Translations under genes and position numbers: made by a program | Shown here: piece after piece, positions 28,561-38,793 of the stretch | Layout: each line of letters opens with the position of its first letter | Position numbering within the stretch: the first letter of the stretch is position 1 | Assembly (NCBI RefSeq): GCF_002887775.1 | Contig: NZ_LOCM01000028.1 | Location: 1 to 64,000 of the forward strand | Length of the DNA: 64,000 nucleotides | Source: Streptococcus penaeicida | GTDB lineage: Bacteria > Bacillota > Bacilli > Lactobacillales > Streptococcaceae | Direction of reading: 5' to 3' | Notes under the pieces: model-generated | Told to the model about the DNA's origin: nothing | The model's database searches: none | The model's input: only the letters and a program-made list of their open reading frames with translations

Positions 28561-29421
28561 TTAGCGTTTTTCCTTCCCAAAGGCAAAGGCTGCTAGGGTG
28601 TTAGGACCCACGTGGGCAGCAATAACTGGACCTAGTGGCATGATCAGCACATCTGTCACTTCTGGATGTTCTAAAAGGGTCTCACGCAACTCCTGTGCCG
28701 CTTCGTGATCGTCTGAATAGCCAATAATCATGGTAGAGTGGCCAATGTCAGCGGTCAGCTGATTCACGATTTCCTTCATAGCTTTTTTGCGCCCGCGAAC
28801 TTTTGCGATGGGCACCAACTTTCCGGCTTGGTCAATCCAGAGGATAGGCTTAATGCTTGCTAGGCTTCCGAGAATCGCTGAGCTTTTCGACAAACGACCG
28901 CCACGCATGAGATGGTAAAGATCATCTACCAAGAAGTAGGTGCGAAGACGAGGGTGAAAATCCTCAACCAGGGCTTTGGCGTCCTGAATAGACTGGCCTT
29001 GGTCCCTAGCTTGCGCTGCCAGAATCGACAGGTAGCCTTCGCCGCCCGCGGCTGCTAGCGTGTCCACAATTTCGATGACCGCATCTGGATAATCCTCCCG
29101 TACCATTTCACGCGCCATGACCGCACTCTGGTAAGTTCCAGACAGAACTGATGAAAAGGCGATATAGAGAACCTCTTGCCCTGTTTCTGCATGTTTACGG
29201 AAATACTTTTCGAAGACACCAATGTTGATTTGGCTGGTTGTTGGTTTACTACCGGCCTTCATCATGGCTAAAAGTTGGGGACTGGTGAGGACATCGGAAC
29301 CCACTGTTTCATAGGTTTTACCATCACAATTAATGGTCAAACCTAAGATATCGACCTGGTGCTCCTGGGCCCAACTTGGGTCTAAATCAGCTGTTGAATC
29401 CGTAAGTATGCAAAATGACAT
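28561..29421 (-). CDS. DegV family fatty-acid-binding protein
   Basis: 286 residues of the DegV/FakB family, which bind a fatty acid and present it to the kinase FakA for acyl-phosphate formation. Family features: [10 protein letters not shown] at the N-terminus, [12 protein letters not shown] near residue 86, [12 protein letters not shown] and [17 protein letters not shown] near 165-180. The Ser of TSQ contacts the carboxylate in FakB structures. Which fatty acid is bound cannot be told. TTGCAC-17-TAAAAT on the reverse strand (29496-29501, 29473-29478) is a good promoter. Confidence 0.9.
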   Translation of the reverse strand: MSFCILTDSTADLDPSWAQEHQVDILGLTINCDGKTYETVGSDVLTSPQLLAMMKAGSKPTTSQINIGVFEKYFRKHAETGQEVLYIAFSSVLSGTYQSAVMAREMVREDYPDAVIEIVDTLAAAGGEGYLSILAAQARDQGQSIQDAKALVEDFHPRLRTYFLVDDLYHLMRGGRLSKSSAILGSLASIKPILWIDQAGKLVPIAKVRGRKKAMKEIVNQLTADIGHSTMIIGYSDDHEAAQELRETLLEHPEVTDVLIMPLGPVIAAHVGPNTLAAFAFGKEKR

Positions 29422-29788
29422 GAAAACTCCTTAGGTATTTGTTTTGTTTGATAATCAAATTATTATTGCCCTATTTTAGCAGAAAGTCTTTAACCGTGCA
29501 AGCTTAGTCTTGAAAGTTACTTTTATTTTTTGACAATTTCAGTGTTTTAATTGTAGTTAAATCTCACTTCGGAAATGAGATTATCCGAATTTTTCAGCAT
29601 GAAATGAGTTTGAATTTTTCATCTTGGAAGTCAAAAGAGCTTAATCTTCTTCTTTTCCATTGGGTAATCTAATTGTCGCAAAACCTTATTTCTACTATAA
29701 AAGAGTTCGACATTTTCATTCACCTACACCTTCACCCTCTCCAAGTCCAAACAAAAAAGCACCTCAGTGCTTCTTTCTTTTAACTCAC
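29422..29788. other. Intergenic stretch between degV and rae1
   Basis: About 370 bases holding the degV promoter (29473-29501), an AATCTCA/TGAGATT hairpin at about 29559-29582 and the terminator of the rae1 gene (29754-29776). No gene seen. Confidence 0.6.
29754..29776 (-). terminator. Terminator of rlmB-rae1
   Basis: AGCAC-TGAG-GTGCT stem followed by TTTTTTG on the reverse strand, 13 nt past the stop. Confidence 0.8.
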
Positions 29789-30304
29789 TTACCCCAAATC
29801 ATCCATAAAGTCTTTGAGTTTTTGCAGATTTCCTTCCTCAAAGGGGCGGAGTTTTGGTTTTTTCATTTCGATGGATTTGGACATCTGGTCTAAGTCGGAT
29901 TTGACGGTGTTGACCCGGCGTTCCAGTTCACGGGCCGGTACCCGCAGGGCTCCTTGTGAGAAGATGGTCCACTGTTCGTTGAGGTCACTTGTTGCCACTT
30001 CGACCAGGTTGCGGACGGTGTTGAGTTCAGCTGCGGTTCGTTCGATATAGGAATCCGCTGTTTCTTCTTCTTCGGTGAAGACCACTGAAATCATGTACTG
30101 GTCATAGCGTTGGCGCAGGCCTGGGACGAACTGGGCATCAAAGACACAGGTAATGTCAATCTTCTCAAAGTGGGCGTAGTTGTTGAGCTTGTTTAGCAGG
30201 ACTGTCCTGGCTTGATCCAACTGATTGGTTTTGAAGAGTTGCTTCGTCTCCTCCCAGAAGGCAATCATGTTGTAGCCATCTACCAAGAGTATTTTTTTCT
30301 TCAT
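29789..30304 (-). CDS. NYN-domain ribonuclease YacP/Rae1
   Basis: 171 residues of the PIN-like NYN family; the Bacillus homologue Rae1 is a ribosome-associated endoribonuclease. The N-terminal ILLVDGYNMIAFW supplies the first acidic metal ligand and DITCVFDAQFVPG and EEETADSYIERTA the others. ATG 30304 follows GGAGCGCC; an upstream frame to 30367 overlaps rlmB and is rejected. It lies 7 nt after rlmB, the usual streptococcal order. Confidence 0.9.
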   Translation of the reverse strand: MKKKILLVDGYNMIAFWEETKQLFKTNQLDQARTVLLNKLNNYAHFEKIDITCVFDAQFVPGLRQRYDQYMISVVFTEEEETADSYIERTAAELNTVRNLVEVATSDLNEQWTIFSQGALRVPARELERRVNTVKSDLDQMSKSIEMKKPKLRPFEEGNLQKLKDFMDDLG

Positions 30305-30311
30305 GGCGCTC

Positions 30312-31073
30312 CTAGAGTTTATTGCGGAAAACTTCATACATAAGCACAGCCGCCGCGACACCTGCATTTAAGCTCTGCACATGCCCATCCATGGGAATGG
30401 TAATCATCTCGTCCACCTGCTTCTTGATGTTGGCCGAAATGCCCTTGCCCTCGCTGCCGATAATCAGCGCCAGCTTGCCTGAAGTATTCCATTTGTGAAC
30501 CGGCGTACCGTCCATATCCGTGCCAAAAATCCAGAAGCCAGCTTCCTTGAGTTTGTCCAAGGTTTGGCTTAAATTGGTAACCCGGGCAATGGGAACGTGC
30601 TCCACCGCACCAGTTGATGTCTTGGAAACGACCGGTGTGACACCGACAGCGCGGTGCTTGGGAATAATAACACCAGACACCTTCGTAGCATCAGCCGTTC
30701 TCAAAATCGAGCCAAAGTTGTGGGGATCCGTCAAACCATCCAAAATCAGAATCAGTGGGTTTTCTTCCCCTTCAGTCTTGGCAATCAGCTCTGCCAGCTC
30801 AGCATAGGCAAATTCAGCAACCCGCAAAACAAAGCCTTGGTGGACAGCCCCTTCCGTCATTTCAGACAGGGTCTTCTTAGGTGTCCAAGAAATAGAAACC
30901 TTCTTTTCCTTAGCCAGAGCTTTAATGGCATCCACATTTTTGCCCCGCAAGTCTTCTTGAATGTAGAGCTTATTGCCGGTATTGGCATTTAAACTTTCTG
31001 TGACGGCATGCACGCCGTAAACCATATCATTACTTGTTTCCATCATATCATTAAACTTTTCTTTATCTTTCAT
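30312..31073 (-). CDS. rlmB: 23S rRNA (guanosine-2'-O)-methyltransferase RlmB
   Basis: 253-residue SPOUT methyltransferase that methylates G2251 of 23S rRNA. The N-terminal L30e-like substrate domain (VYGVHAVTESL) is followed by the knotted catalytic domain with LDGLTDPHNFGSILRTADA (near 120), LALIIGSEGKGIS (near 205) and SLNAGVAAAVLMYEVFR (near 235), the three SPOUT motifs. In related genomes the gene follows mrnC directly; here an 18 kb block intervenes. Confidence 0.95.
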   Translation of the reverse strand: MKDKEKFNDMMETSNDMVYGVHAVTESLNANTGNKLYIQEDLRGKNVDAIKALAKEKKVSISWTPKKTLSEMTEGAVHQGFVLRVAEFAYAELAELIAKTEGEENPLILILDGLTDPHNFGSILRTADATKVSGVIIPKHRAVGVTPVVSKTSTGAVEHVPIARVTNLSQTLDKLKEAGFWIFGTDMDGTPVHKWNTSGKLALIIGSEGKGISANIKKQVDEMITIPMDGHVQSLNAGVAAAVLMYEVFRNKL

Positions 31074-31154
31074 AAGACCTATTATAACACGAAAGCCAAG
31101 AAAGAGAGGACTGGAATGGATTAAAGGGCAACAAAGATTTGAGAAGGGCTAAGA

Positions 31155-31188
31155 ATAAAAAAATGCGAAACAGGTTCGCATTTTTTTT
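31155..31188 (-). terminator. Terminator of the YesLMN-GH1 operon
   Basis: AATGCGAA/TTCGCATT perfect stem followed by TTTTTTATTC on the reverse strand; it begins at the GH1 stop codon. The other strand also ends in T8, so it may be bidirectional. Confidence 0.8.
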
Positions 31189-32568
31189 ATTCTTCAAAAC
31201 CATTATTGTCACTCAAGTCTTTAAACCAATAGCCAGACTTTTTAATGGTCCGCTCTTGGGTGTCCAAGTTTAAAGAAACCAAGCCATAGCGATTTTTATA
31301 AGAGTTTAGCCAAGACCAGCAGTCAATAAAGGTCCACATCATGTAACCTTTGCAGTTGGCGCCTTCTTGAATAGCGCGGTGCAAGACTTTGAGATGGTCT
31401 TTGACAAAGTCGATGCGGTAATCATCTTCAATCCGACCATCCTTGAGGAAGGCTTCTTCCCCTTCGACGCCCATACCATTTTCAGTCAGGAACCAGTCGA
31501 TGTTGCCGTAGTTTTCTTTAATGTTTTTGGCAATATCATAAATGCCTTCTTCGTAAATTTCCCAACCACGGTGAGGGTTAATTTTACGGCCCGGCATTTC
31601 ATAATGCTCAAAGTAGTAACTTGGCATAAAGGCTTGGCCTTTTTCAGGCTTCTGGCTTGGTGCCGCGACTCGTAGGGGTTGATAATAGTTGACACCAAGG
31701 AAATCAACCTGTTGTCGCTGATGATTTGGAGTTCTTCGTCTGTGTAATCAGGTAGCAAGTTGTGGCGATTTAAAATGTTACACAATTTAACCGGATAGTA
31801 GCCTTTGACCGAAGGATCAAGGAAAGACTTAGCTTGGAAAAGTTCGGCAATTTCAGCTGCTTCTAGGTCTTCTAGGCTATCGCTACGCGGGTAGGCTGGT
31901 GTTAAGTTCAAAATGATGCCGATTTTTTTACCAGGCAAGAGCTCATGGCAAGCCTTTACAGCAAGGGAGCTGGCTAGTTGGGTGTGGTAAGCCACACGGA
32001 CGGCTAGCTTGGCATCAATTTTACAGGGGTAATGGTATTGATAAAGGTAACCACACTCGACATGAACAATTGGTTCGTTGAAAGTGACCCAGTCGTCGAC
32101 TAGGTCGCCAAAGAGGGTGAAGCACTGGCTGGCATAATCGTGGTAAGCTTCCACCGTGGATAAATGCTCCCAGCCACCTTGAGCTTCCAGTAAAAATGGC
32201 ATGTCAAAGTGGTATAAGTTAACCATTAGTCGGATGCCTTCTTGGCGGATTTTCCCAAAAACCTGACGGTAAAAGTCAACTGCCTCTTGATTAACGGCCC
32301 CACGACCCTCAGGAATCAGCCGGGACCATTGGATGGATGTCCGGAAAATGGTGTGTCCGGTGGCTTTTAGGAGAGCAATATCGTCTTCAAAATGTTCATA
32401 AAAAGTTGAGGTTTTTTGGGGTCCAACTTGATTGTGGAATTTTTCTGGTTCGATAGAATACCAGTAATCCCAGTTGTTGTCCCCTTTGCCATCTGTTGCT
32501 GTGCGGCCTTCAGTTTGTGGGCCAGAGGTTGAGGTTCCCCAATAAAAGTTTTCGGGAAAGCGGTACAT
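31187..32568 (-). pseudogene. GH1 beta-glycosidase (phospho-beta-glycosidase-like), one-base frameshift
   Basis: Restored length about 460 residues. Start 32568 has AAAGGAGACATC upstream. The first frame holds PENFYWGTSTSGPQTEG and acid/base TFNEPIVHVE; at about 31708-31711 a GGG read as GG shifts the frame, after which VDFLGVNYYQ, nucleophile FLTENGMG and SWLNSYKNRYG follow. LacG-type enzymes have SW-x2-GY-x-KRY for phosphate binding; here the Lys position is Asn, so 6-phosphate specificity is doubtful. It is last in an operon with a YesMN regulator and no PTS. Sequencing error or real loss. Confidence 0.85.
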
Positions 32569-32608
32569 GATGTCTCCTTTGCTGTGATTCTGCCCAGAAC
32601 GGGCACTT

Positions 32609-33910
32609 TTATTCTTCATGTTCAGATTTTTTAACTAGTTGTTGGCGGTAGGATTTTGGGGATTCCCCACAAAAGCGTTTAAAAATTTTGTAGAAATAGC
32701 CGATATTGCTGTAGCCCACTTGAAAACAAATTTCTTCAATACTGGTATCTGTTGTTATGAGGAGCTGCTGGGCATTTTTAATCCGTTTACGATTTAAGAG
32801 TTCAGCAAAACTAGCTCCTGTCTCTCTTTTGATGATTTGTCCCAGATAAACATTATTGAGGTAGAGACGTTCACTGACATCTTTGAGGGTCAATTCTTTT
32901 TGATATTCCTGATTGATAATATTTAAGATTTCAACAATATGGCTACTATACTTCTTGCTTTCACTGATTTCGGTCAAGTGTTCTAAACTACTTGCCAGCA
33001 GGTCATCAAGAGTATTAGCTGTTTCAACAGATAGGGCATATTTCTCTAAATGGAGGTGATCCAATTGGTGAAAATGATGGTAAACGGCCGTCATGATTTG
33101 ACTGAAGAAATGCTTACTTAAGTATACAGGTGGGGTTGTCTTGCGAAACTGTTGAACAATCTCCATTAAGCGTTCTTGAACCTTTTGTAATTGTCCTGTT
33201 TCAATTAAGGGTAATAATTCTTCAAAATAATGGTTGGTGGCAAATTGAACTCTTGAGGGTTGTCGTTGATAAAAAAGGCTACGCTCAATTGCATCAATAA
33301 TCTTTGGCATGTGACTATCTAGCTGTAATTTTTCCACAAATAAGAATTTTTGCTCTGGTAAGTAGTTGCTAAAGGCAAAATAGACTGTCTGATGGTTAAT
33401 CTGTTGCGAAACGGTTTCTGAATCCTTAATGGATTCTAAATCCGCCAAAATGTAGGTGTCTTGTTCTAAACTCATGACACGAGACAGAGGCTCCTGTCCC
33501 AAGAGGACTTTCTGCCATAAATCCAATGCTTGTTTTTTATCAGCCACTATTCGTTTTAAGAGTTGAGACAGTTCATTCTTATTAATGGGTTTGACTAGGT
33601 AATCAGCTACCCCCAGCGAAATCGCTTTTTTGACAAAGTCAAATTCTTGAAAACCTGACATCATAATAAACGAGGTCTTAGGTGATTCCTTCTTCATGAT
33701 GTCAATCATGTCGAGACCAGACATCTCTGGCATGCAGACGTCGGTTAAAACGATATCGATAGAATGTTCCCTAAAATAGGCAAGAGCCTGCTCTGCATTC
33801 TCAGCAGTCGTCACAGAACCAATACCATATTCCTCATAAGGTAATAGGCGTTTCATTCCCTCTAAAATCATGTATTCATCATCGACAACAAGCATGTCTA
33901 TCGACTTCAT
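32609..33910 (-). CDS. YesN-type response regulator with AraC DNA-binding domain
   Basis: 433 residues. Receiver domain at 1-120 (VVDDEYMILEG, phosphoacceptor Asp in VLTDVCMPEMSG near residue 57, Lys in YLVKP near 106), a long linker, and a C-terminal AraC/XylS double helix-turn-helix (about 330-425; NRKRIKNAQQLLITTDTSIEEICFQVGYSNIGYFYKIFKRFCGESP). It pairs with the histidine kinase whose stop abuts its start, and most likely activates the adjacent ABC importer and glycosidase genes. Confidence 0.93.
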   Translation of the reverse strand: MKSIDMLVVDDEYMILEGMKRLLPYEEYGIGSVTTAENAEQALAYFREHSIDIVLTDVCMPEMSGLDMIDIMKKESPKTSFIMMSGFQEFDFVKKAISLGVADYLVKPINKNELSQLLKRIVADKKQALDLWQKVLLGQEPLSRVMSLEQDTYILADLESIKDSETVSQQINHQTVYFAFSNYLPEQKFLFVEKLQLDSHMPKIIDAIERSLFYQRQPSRVQFATNHYFEELLPLIETGQLQKVQERLMEIVQQFRKTTPPVYLSKHFFSQIMTAVYHHFHQLDHLHLEKYALSVETANTLDDLLASSLEHLTEISESKKYSSHIVEILNIINQEYQKELTLKDVSERLYLNNVYLGQIIKRETGASFAELLNRKRIKNAQQLLITTDTSIEEICFQVGYSNIGYFYKIFKRFCGESPKSYRQQLVKKSEHEE

Positions 33911-35548
33911 TTAGTCCTCCTCTTCAAAAACATCGGAAAGCATAATACTGTAAGTAACTCCTTGACCTGGTTGAGAGCTCAACTGAATCTGATATCGCTC
34001 GCCAAAATAAAGGAGCAACCGTTCATGGACATTGATAATTCCGATGGATTTTAGGCCTTCTTGGCTAATTTTTTCTCTTTGTGACAGCAATTTTTGATAG
34101 TCTTCGACAATTTTCTGACTCATCCCTTTTCCATTATCCCTAATCAAAATCTCAAGATCATTGGCATGGCGGATAACCTTAACACTCAAAGCATTATTAA
34201 TACGCTTCAAATCGACCCCGTGAATAAAGTAATTCTCAACTAAAGGTTGAATGGAGAATCTTGGAATCTTCACATCCTCACAGCCCTTATCAATCTGATA
34301 AGAATAGGCGATAGACCTTGGGTAGCGGATCTGACAGATGAAACTGTGCTTCTCACAAAATTCCAGCTCTTCTTTGAGGGTGGTTTCCTTTTTCTGGGAA
34401 ATAGATCCTCGTAAAAGGGTGCTAAATTCATAGAGGATATCGGCCAATTCATCCATGCCCTTAGTAACAGAATACATGCGGAAGAATTCAAGCGTGTTGT
34501 AAAGAAAGTGGGGATTAATTTGGGACTGTAAAGCTCGCATATTGGCATCTTGTTGCGCCAATTCAAGACGATAGACATCGTTAATAGAGTCTTCCAAAGA
34601 GTCCAACATCTCATTGATATGGTTGGAAATCAGCAACATCTCCTGCTGCTTATTATCCGTCTTAATCCGGACACTTTTGTCTGTTTCGGTAATGGTCTGC
34701 ATGGTATTGACAAGATCAGAAACCTGAACTTGATAGCGGTGAAAAACACGATTTAGAACGACAAGCAATATCCCAATTAAGATTAAACTGATTAGATAAA
34801 TGAGTGCTGTTAGGCGCCAAACTTCCATTCTGAAGTAGTGTTTGGAAAGCCCAGCTTTAATGACCATCTCATCACTGTTTTGGTACATGACAATATCATT
34901 TTTCTTGATCGTTGAATGCTTATAAAAATCCCGGTTTAAGGAGTCATTAATCAGGATAGCAATTGGTAAACTGGAACTCTTCTCAACGGTGTTATCAATT
35001 AAAGAGGTATCAACCGAAATATAAAAGGTTCCAATTAAAACCATACTGTTGGCATCGTAGAAATTGATAGGAAAACTATTTTTGGGTGCCTTATAGTCTT
35101 TTACTGCTACCAAGTGTCCCGATTTAAAATCTTGTGTTGAGACAAAGACATTTTTTTGATTGGTCAAAGCCAGATCAACACCAGAAACAAAGGGTAAGTT
35201 GCGGTAAAAACTTTTAATGGTTTCATGAAAGGAAACATTTTTTATCAGGAATAAAGGATGGTGCAAAAGCCAGGTTTCATAATCAGCCGGTGATTTTTGA
35301 AAATATTGGCTAATCCCTTCAATTTTGTCCTTATCTTGTGACAAATCATAAAGTTGTGAATGGGCTTGTTCTGAGTAATCTCTTAACTGGGTCTTCACAT
35401 TTTCAACGACTAATTGTTGCTGATGTTCCACATTTTGCCGGTAGTGTTCCCAGTTGATATAGGATAGGACACTAGCAAAAAAGATGATAATGGTAATGAC
35501 CAGATAGGAATAACTCTTAAGCAGGGTATGAATTAATATTTTCTTCAT
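33911..35548 (-). CDS. YesM-type sensor histidine kinase
   Basis: 545-residue membrane kinase of the LytS/YesM family. Two membrane helices (about residues 14-33 and 250-270) flank an extracytoplasmic sensor domain; a HAMP-like segment follows, then the His-kinase region QSQINPHFLYNTLEF with the phosphorylated His near residue 355, and an ATPase domain with IRDNGKGMS and GIINVHERL. It overlaps the upstream YesL-like gene by 4 nt. The ligand is probably a sugar delivered with the neighbouring binding protein. Confidence 0.93.
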   Translation of the reverse strand: MKKILIHTLLKSYSYLVITIIIFFASVLSYINWEHYRQNVEHQQQLVVENVKTQLRDYSEQAHSQLYDLSQDKDKIEGISQYFQKSPADYETWLLHHPLFLIKNVSFHETIKSFYRNLPFVSGVDLALTNQKNVFVSTQDFKSGHLVAVKDYKAPKNSFPINFYDANSMVLIGTFYISVDTSLIDNTVEKSSSLPIAILINDSLNRDFYKHSTIKKNDIVMYQNSDEMVIKAGLSKHYFRMEVWRLTALIYLISLILIGILLVVLNRVFHRYQVQVSDLVNTMQTITETDKSVRIKTDNKQQEMLLISNHINEMLDSLEDSINDVYRLELAQQDANMRALQSQINPHFLYNTLEFFRMYSVTKGMDELADILYEFSTLLRGSISQKKETTLKEELEFCEKHSFICQIRYPRSIAYSYQIDKGCEDVKIPRFSIQPLVENYFIHGVDLKRINNALSVKVIRHANDLEILIRDNGKGMSQKIVEDYQKLLSQREKISQEGLKSIGIINVHERLLLYFGERYQIQLSSQPGQGVTYSIMLSDVFEEED

Positions 35549-36153
35549 CTTAAATGATTTCCTGCCTTAACCATTTGATAAATGGGTTCTAAGACATCAG
35601 CAATAAAAATCAACCAGATGACTGGAAGAAAGACTGCCAATAATAGAGAAACCTTACTTAATAGAAAGATGACAATAAAACTACCAAGCAGACATTTTAG
35701 AATGGCAACCATATCAAAGAAGACTGCCATAGCCGATAATTTCAAAGCATTCACAAATGAAAAATCATAATAAACCTGTAATTTTAAATAAACAGCGTAA
35801 ATACATAAGAGATAATTTAAGAAAAAACTATTAATGACTTGAATGGCAAATAAGAGAGCTAATGATGAAACCGAAGGAAGATGAAAAATGGTATAGGCAA
35901 TGCAGGCTGCAAGGATACCTAGCAAATAACCCATCGCATTACTTGACCAAAAATCTTTTTTATAAATATTGAAAGCTTCTTTAAACGTATAGGCGTCTAA
36001 GTCTTTCTGATGTTTAGCCATTAAAGACATCATGCTGGTATTTGCTGGATGAAAGCCTAAAAGAACTGCTCCTATTAAAAGAAGAAGAAGGTAAATCATA
36101 CTCAGTTTCATGAGAAAATAAATCCAATAAAAACATTTATCCAATACTTTCAT
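35545..36153 (-). CDS. YesL family membrane protein (DUF624)
   Basis: 202 residues with five to six membrane helices (for example residues 9-32 MKLSMIYLLLLLIGAVLLGF, 75-95, 105-130, 160-190). DUF624 proteins such as Bacillus YesL accompany YesMN systems and ABC sugar importers; their job is unknown. ATG 36153 with AGGTGA 5 nt before it is preferred to GTG 36162. It ends in a 4-nt overlap with the kinase gene. Confidence 0.85.
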   Translation of the reverse strand: MKVLDKCFYWIYFLMKLSMIYLLLLLIGAVLLGFHPANTSMMSLMAKHQKDLDAYTFKEAFNIYKKDFWSSNAMGYLLGILAACIAYTIFHLPSVSSLALLFAIQVINSFFLNYLLCIYAVYLKLQVYYDFSFVNALKLSAMAVFFDMVAILKCLLGSFIVIFLLSKVSLLLAVFLPVIWLIFIADVLEPIYQMVKAGNHLR

Positions 36154-36222
36154 CCTATTCACCTGCCTTTTTTACATTCCTACATTATATCAAAAATCTT
36201 AGATTTGAACACGCTTACACTA

Positions 36223-36269
36223 AAGAAAGCCTAATAATCTTCCCATTTCATGACAGATCATTAGGCTTA
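36223..36269 (-). terminator. Terminator of the ABC importer genes
   Basis: AAGCCTAATGATCT pairs with AGATTATTAGGCTT with one mismatch on the reverse strand, followed by TCTTTAG. It isolates the binding-protein gene from yesL. Confidence 0.7.
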
Positions 36270-36280
36270 CCTACTTTAGC

Positions 36281-37756
36281 TTATTTTTTTGCTAAGAATT
36301 CATCATATTGTTTTTGCATTTCTTTCATGACTTTAGCATAAGCTTCTTCTTTATTGAACTGAGCCATTAATTCAGGAATTGCTTTGTCTGGATCAACGGT
36401 ACCAGTTTGAATACCTGCATTGTATTGGTTCATAATGTTTTGGATACGTGTGATTTCAGTTTTAACTGGATCAGTATTGAAACTAAATCCAAGAGCTGGA
36501 GATTCTTTAGCTTCTTTTAAAACTTTTTCAGATTGTGCCACGTCTTGATCAGTTACTTTATCAGTTCTGTAAAGAATTTGGCTGTTACCTGTGTTCCAGG
36601 CTGACATTCGAGTATCGTTAGCATAGCCTTTAAGCAATTTGATGGTATCTTTTTTGCTGGAGTCTTTTTCCCAGTTTGTGCCTTCTGGACCAAACACAAG
36701 ACCGTTTAGAAGTTCCTTATTAGTGTTAAGGAGGTTCAAGATTTTCATTGCTTCTTTTTTATGTTTAGAAGTGCTTGAGATAACAAAGTTAGCTGCTTGA
36801 GTTGAACCACTTGTTTTATAAGCATTGGTTAAAGCTTTAGAAACAATTGGATAACCTGCAACAGTTGTTAAGAGGCTGTCTCCCATATCTGCAGGTCCTT
36901 GTGTTTCTTTACGAACGAACCAGTTTGGAGTTGCCAAGTTAAATTCTGCATCACTTGTTGCTACGTCTGCTGGAATGTAACCTTTTTTGTAGTATTCATG
37001 AACAGTTTTAATACGGTTAACATAGTGTTCTACTTCAAATTGGTTAACAATTTTTGTAGAATCACCTTCTAAGTCAACAACGAATGGTAACAAGTCACCT
37101 AGGATGTAGTCTAAGTTATCAGACACTTTTGTACCTTTAGAATAAGCCATTGGTGTGATTTTTGGCTCTTTTTCTTTGATAACGGCCAACATAGGTTCCA
37201 AATCTTCATAATTTTTAACATTAGAGATATCGAATTTGTATTTGTCAACTAATTCTTTATTGAAAGAGAACATTTGTTGATTTGCTACGTTACCTGTTAC
37301 AGGTACGGCATAAAGCTTACCATTTACTTCATTCCCTTTGATGTAAGCAGGGTCTAGTTGATCGTAGTATTCTTTACCTTCTTTTTTGAACAAGTCAGTA
37401 AGGTCAGCATAAGCACCTTTTTGAGCGTTAATCACATAGTTTTGAGCAAAAGCAATATCATAGTTTTCTCCTGAGGAAGTCATGATTGCCATTTTATCAG
37501 CATAGTCACCCCAGTTGATATATTTGATTTCTAAATGTGCACCAGTTTCTTTTTCAATAATTTTATTAGCATTTTTCATCAAGAGCTTAAAGTTTTTTGG
37601 AGGCTCACCAATTTGATACATTAAGACATTTGTTTTACCATTTGCTGAGTCAGCAGAGTTATCTCCACCATTTCCTTTTAAGTTTGAACACGCAGTAAGA
37701 GCAGCTATTGATGATAAAGCAATTGCTGATACCATTACTTTTTTCCAAGATTTCAT
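36281..37756 (-). CDS. Sugar-binding lipoprotein of an ABC importer
   Basis: 491 residues. Signal peptide and lipobox SIAALTAC place the lipidated Cys at residue 23; the mature protein is an LplA/NgtS-like extracellular solute-binding protein, with PEGTNWEKD and a C-terminal AYAKVMKEMQKQYDEFLAK. ATG 37756 with AAAGG upstream is chosen. The operon with GH38/GH125/GH92 genes nearby suggests oligosaccharides released from N-glycans, analogous to NgtS of Streptococcus pneumoniae. The 110-nt gap from the permease gene contains a hairpin, which may adjust expression of this subunit. Confidence 0.9.
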   Translation of the reverse strand: MKSWKKVMVSAIALSSIAALTACSNLKGNGGDNSADSANGKTNVLMYQIGEPPKNFKLLMKNANKIIEKETGAHLEIKYINWGDYADKMAIMTSSGENYDIAFAQNYVINAQKGAYADLTDLFKKEGKEYYDQLDPAYIKGNEVNGKLYAVPVTGNVANQQMFSFNKELVDKYKFDISNVKNYEDLEPMLAVIKEKEPKITPMAYSKGTKVSDNLDYILGDLLPFVVDLEGDSTKIVNQFEVEHYVNRIKTVHEYYKKGYIPADVATSDAEFNLATPNWFVRKETQGPADMGDSLLTTVAGYPIVSKALTNAYKTSGSTQAANFVISSTSKHKKEAMKILNLLNTNKELLNGLVFGPEGTNWEKDSSKKDTIKLLKGYANDTRMSAWNTGNSQILYRTDKVTDQDVAQSEKVLKEAKESPALGFSFNTDPVKTEITRIQNIMNQYNAGIQTGTVDPDKAIPELMAQFNKEEAYAKVMKEMQKQYDEFLAKK

Positions 37757-37867
37757 ATTGATACCTTTCTGTAAATAAAATGTGTTGTGCGTTGATTTCT
37801 TTAATTTGTTTAGCAAAGCCTTACGGATAGGCTCCTAAGAATTCGTTTAAAACTAGTCCATTAACTT

Positions 37868-38785
37868 TTACTCTTTAACACCTCCAATCGTTAATCCTTT
37901 TACAAAGTAACGTTGGAAAAATGGATAAAGGCATGCAATTGGTAAGGTTGACACAACTACAATTGCCATCCGGGTTGCTTCTTTGGGGAGACTTCCCGCA
38001 ACACCAGAGACCTGTGCTCCTGCTGCAACATTTTCTGATAGATATTCCAAGTTTGATTGAATTTTCATCAGTAAATATTGCAAGGGTACTAAATTATCAC
38101 TCTGGATATACAATAGGGCATTATACCAATCGTTCCAGAAGGCTAGAGCTGTAAACAATGCAATGGTAGCAATACCAGGCAAGGTCATCGGTAAACAAAT
38201 TTTAAAGAAAATCAAGAGCTCACTGGCTCCATCTATTCTAGCCGATTCAATAATGGATTCTGAGATGGTCTTTTTGAAAAAGGATCTCATGACCATAATA
38301 TTAAATGGGCTTAATAGCATAGGAAGAATTAGGGCTGCGACAGTATCCTTAAGATTAAGGAAAGTCGTCATGATAATGTAAGTCGGGATTACACCGGCAC
38401 TAAACAACATAGTCACTAAAGCCATCATGGTAAAGAAACGTCGATACTTAAAGGACTTTCTGGAAATGGAGTAAGCATACAAAGTTGTGAAGAAAACATT
38501 AAGGGTCGTTCCGACCACTGTGATAAATACTGTGATAAAGAGCGCTTGGAAAATTTTATCCTTTAACTGATAGAGGTATTCATAGCCTGCAAAGCTTAGC
38601 TTGCTTGGTAAGAAAGAATACCCATGTTGCAAGAGCGAGGATTCATCCGTAATGGATATCACAATAACAAAGATAAAAGGTAAGATACAAGAGAGGGCAA
38701 AAAAAGCTAAGATAAAGGTAAAGATGGCATTTGTCTTTCGATCAAAGGTATGCAAATGCACGGCTTCTATTTTTTTCTTCTTCAT
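37868..38785 (-). CDS. Carbohydrate ABC permease, LplC/NgtP2 type
   Basis: 305-residue inner-membrane subunit with six helices. The cytoplasmic coupling loop is ESARIDGASELLIFFKICLPMTLPGIATIA (EAA motif, near residue 195). It pairs with the permease at 38794 and follows it by 8 nt. No ATPase gene is present, so a shared MsmK-type ATPase encoded elsewhere must energise it, as is usual in streptococci. Confidence 0.92.
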   Translation of the reverse strand: MKKKKIEAVHLHTFDRKTNAIFTFILAFFALSCILPFIFVIVISITDESSLLQHGYSFLPSKLSFAGYEYLYQLKDKIFQALFITVFITVVGTTLNVFFTTLYAYSISRKSFKYRRFFTMMALVTMLFSAGVIPTYIIMTTFLNLKDTVAALILPMLLSPFNIMVMRSFFKKTISESIIESARIDGASELLIFFKICLPMTLPGIATIALFTALAFWNDWYNALLYIQSDNLVPLQYLLMKIQSNLEYLSENVAAGAQVSGVAGSLPKEATRMAIVVVSTLPIACLYPFFQRYFVKGLTIGGVKE

Positions 38786-38793
38786 ACTGGCTC

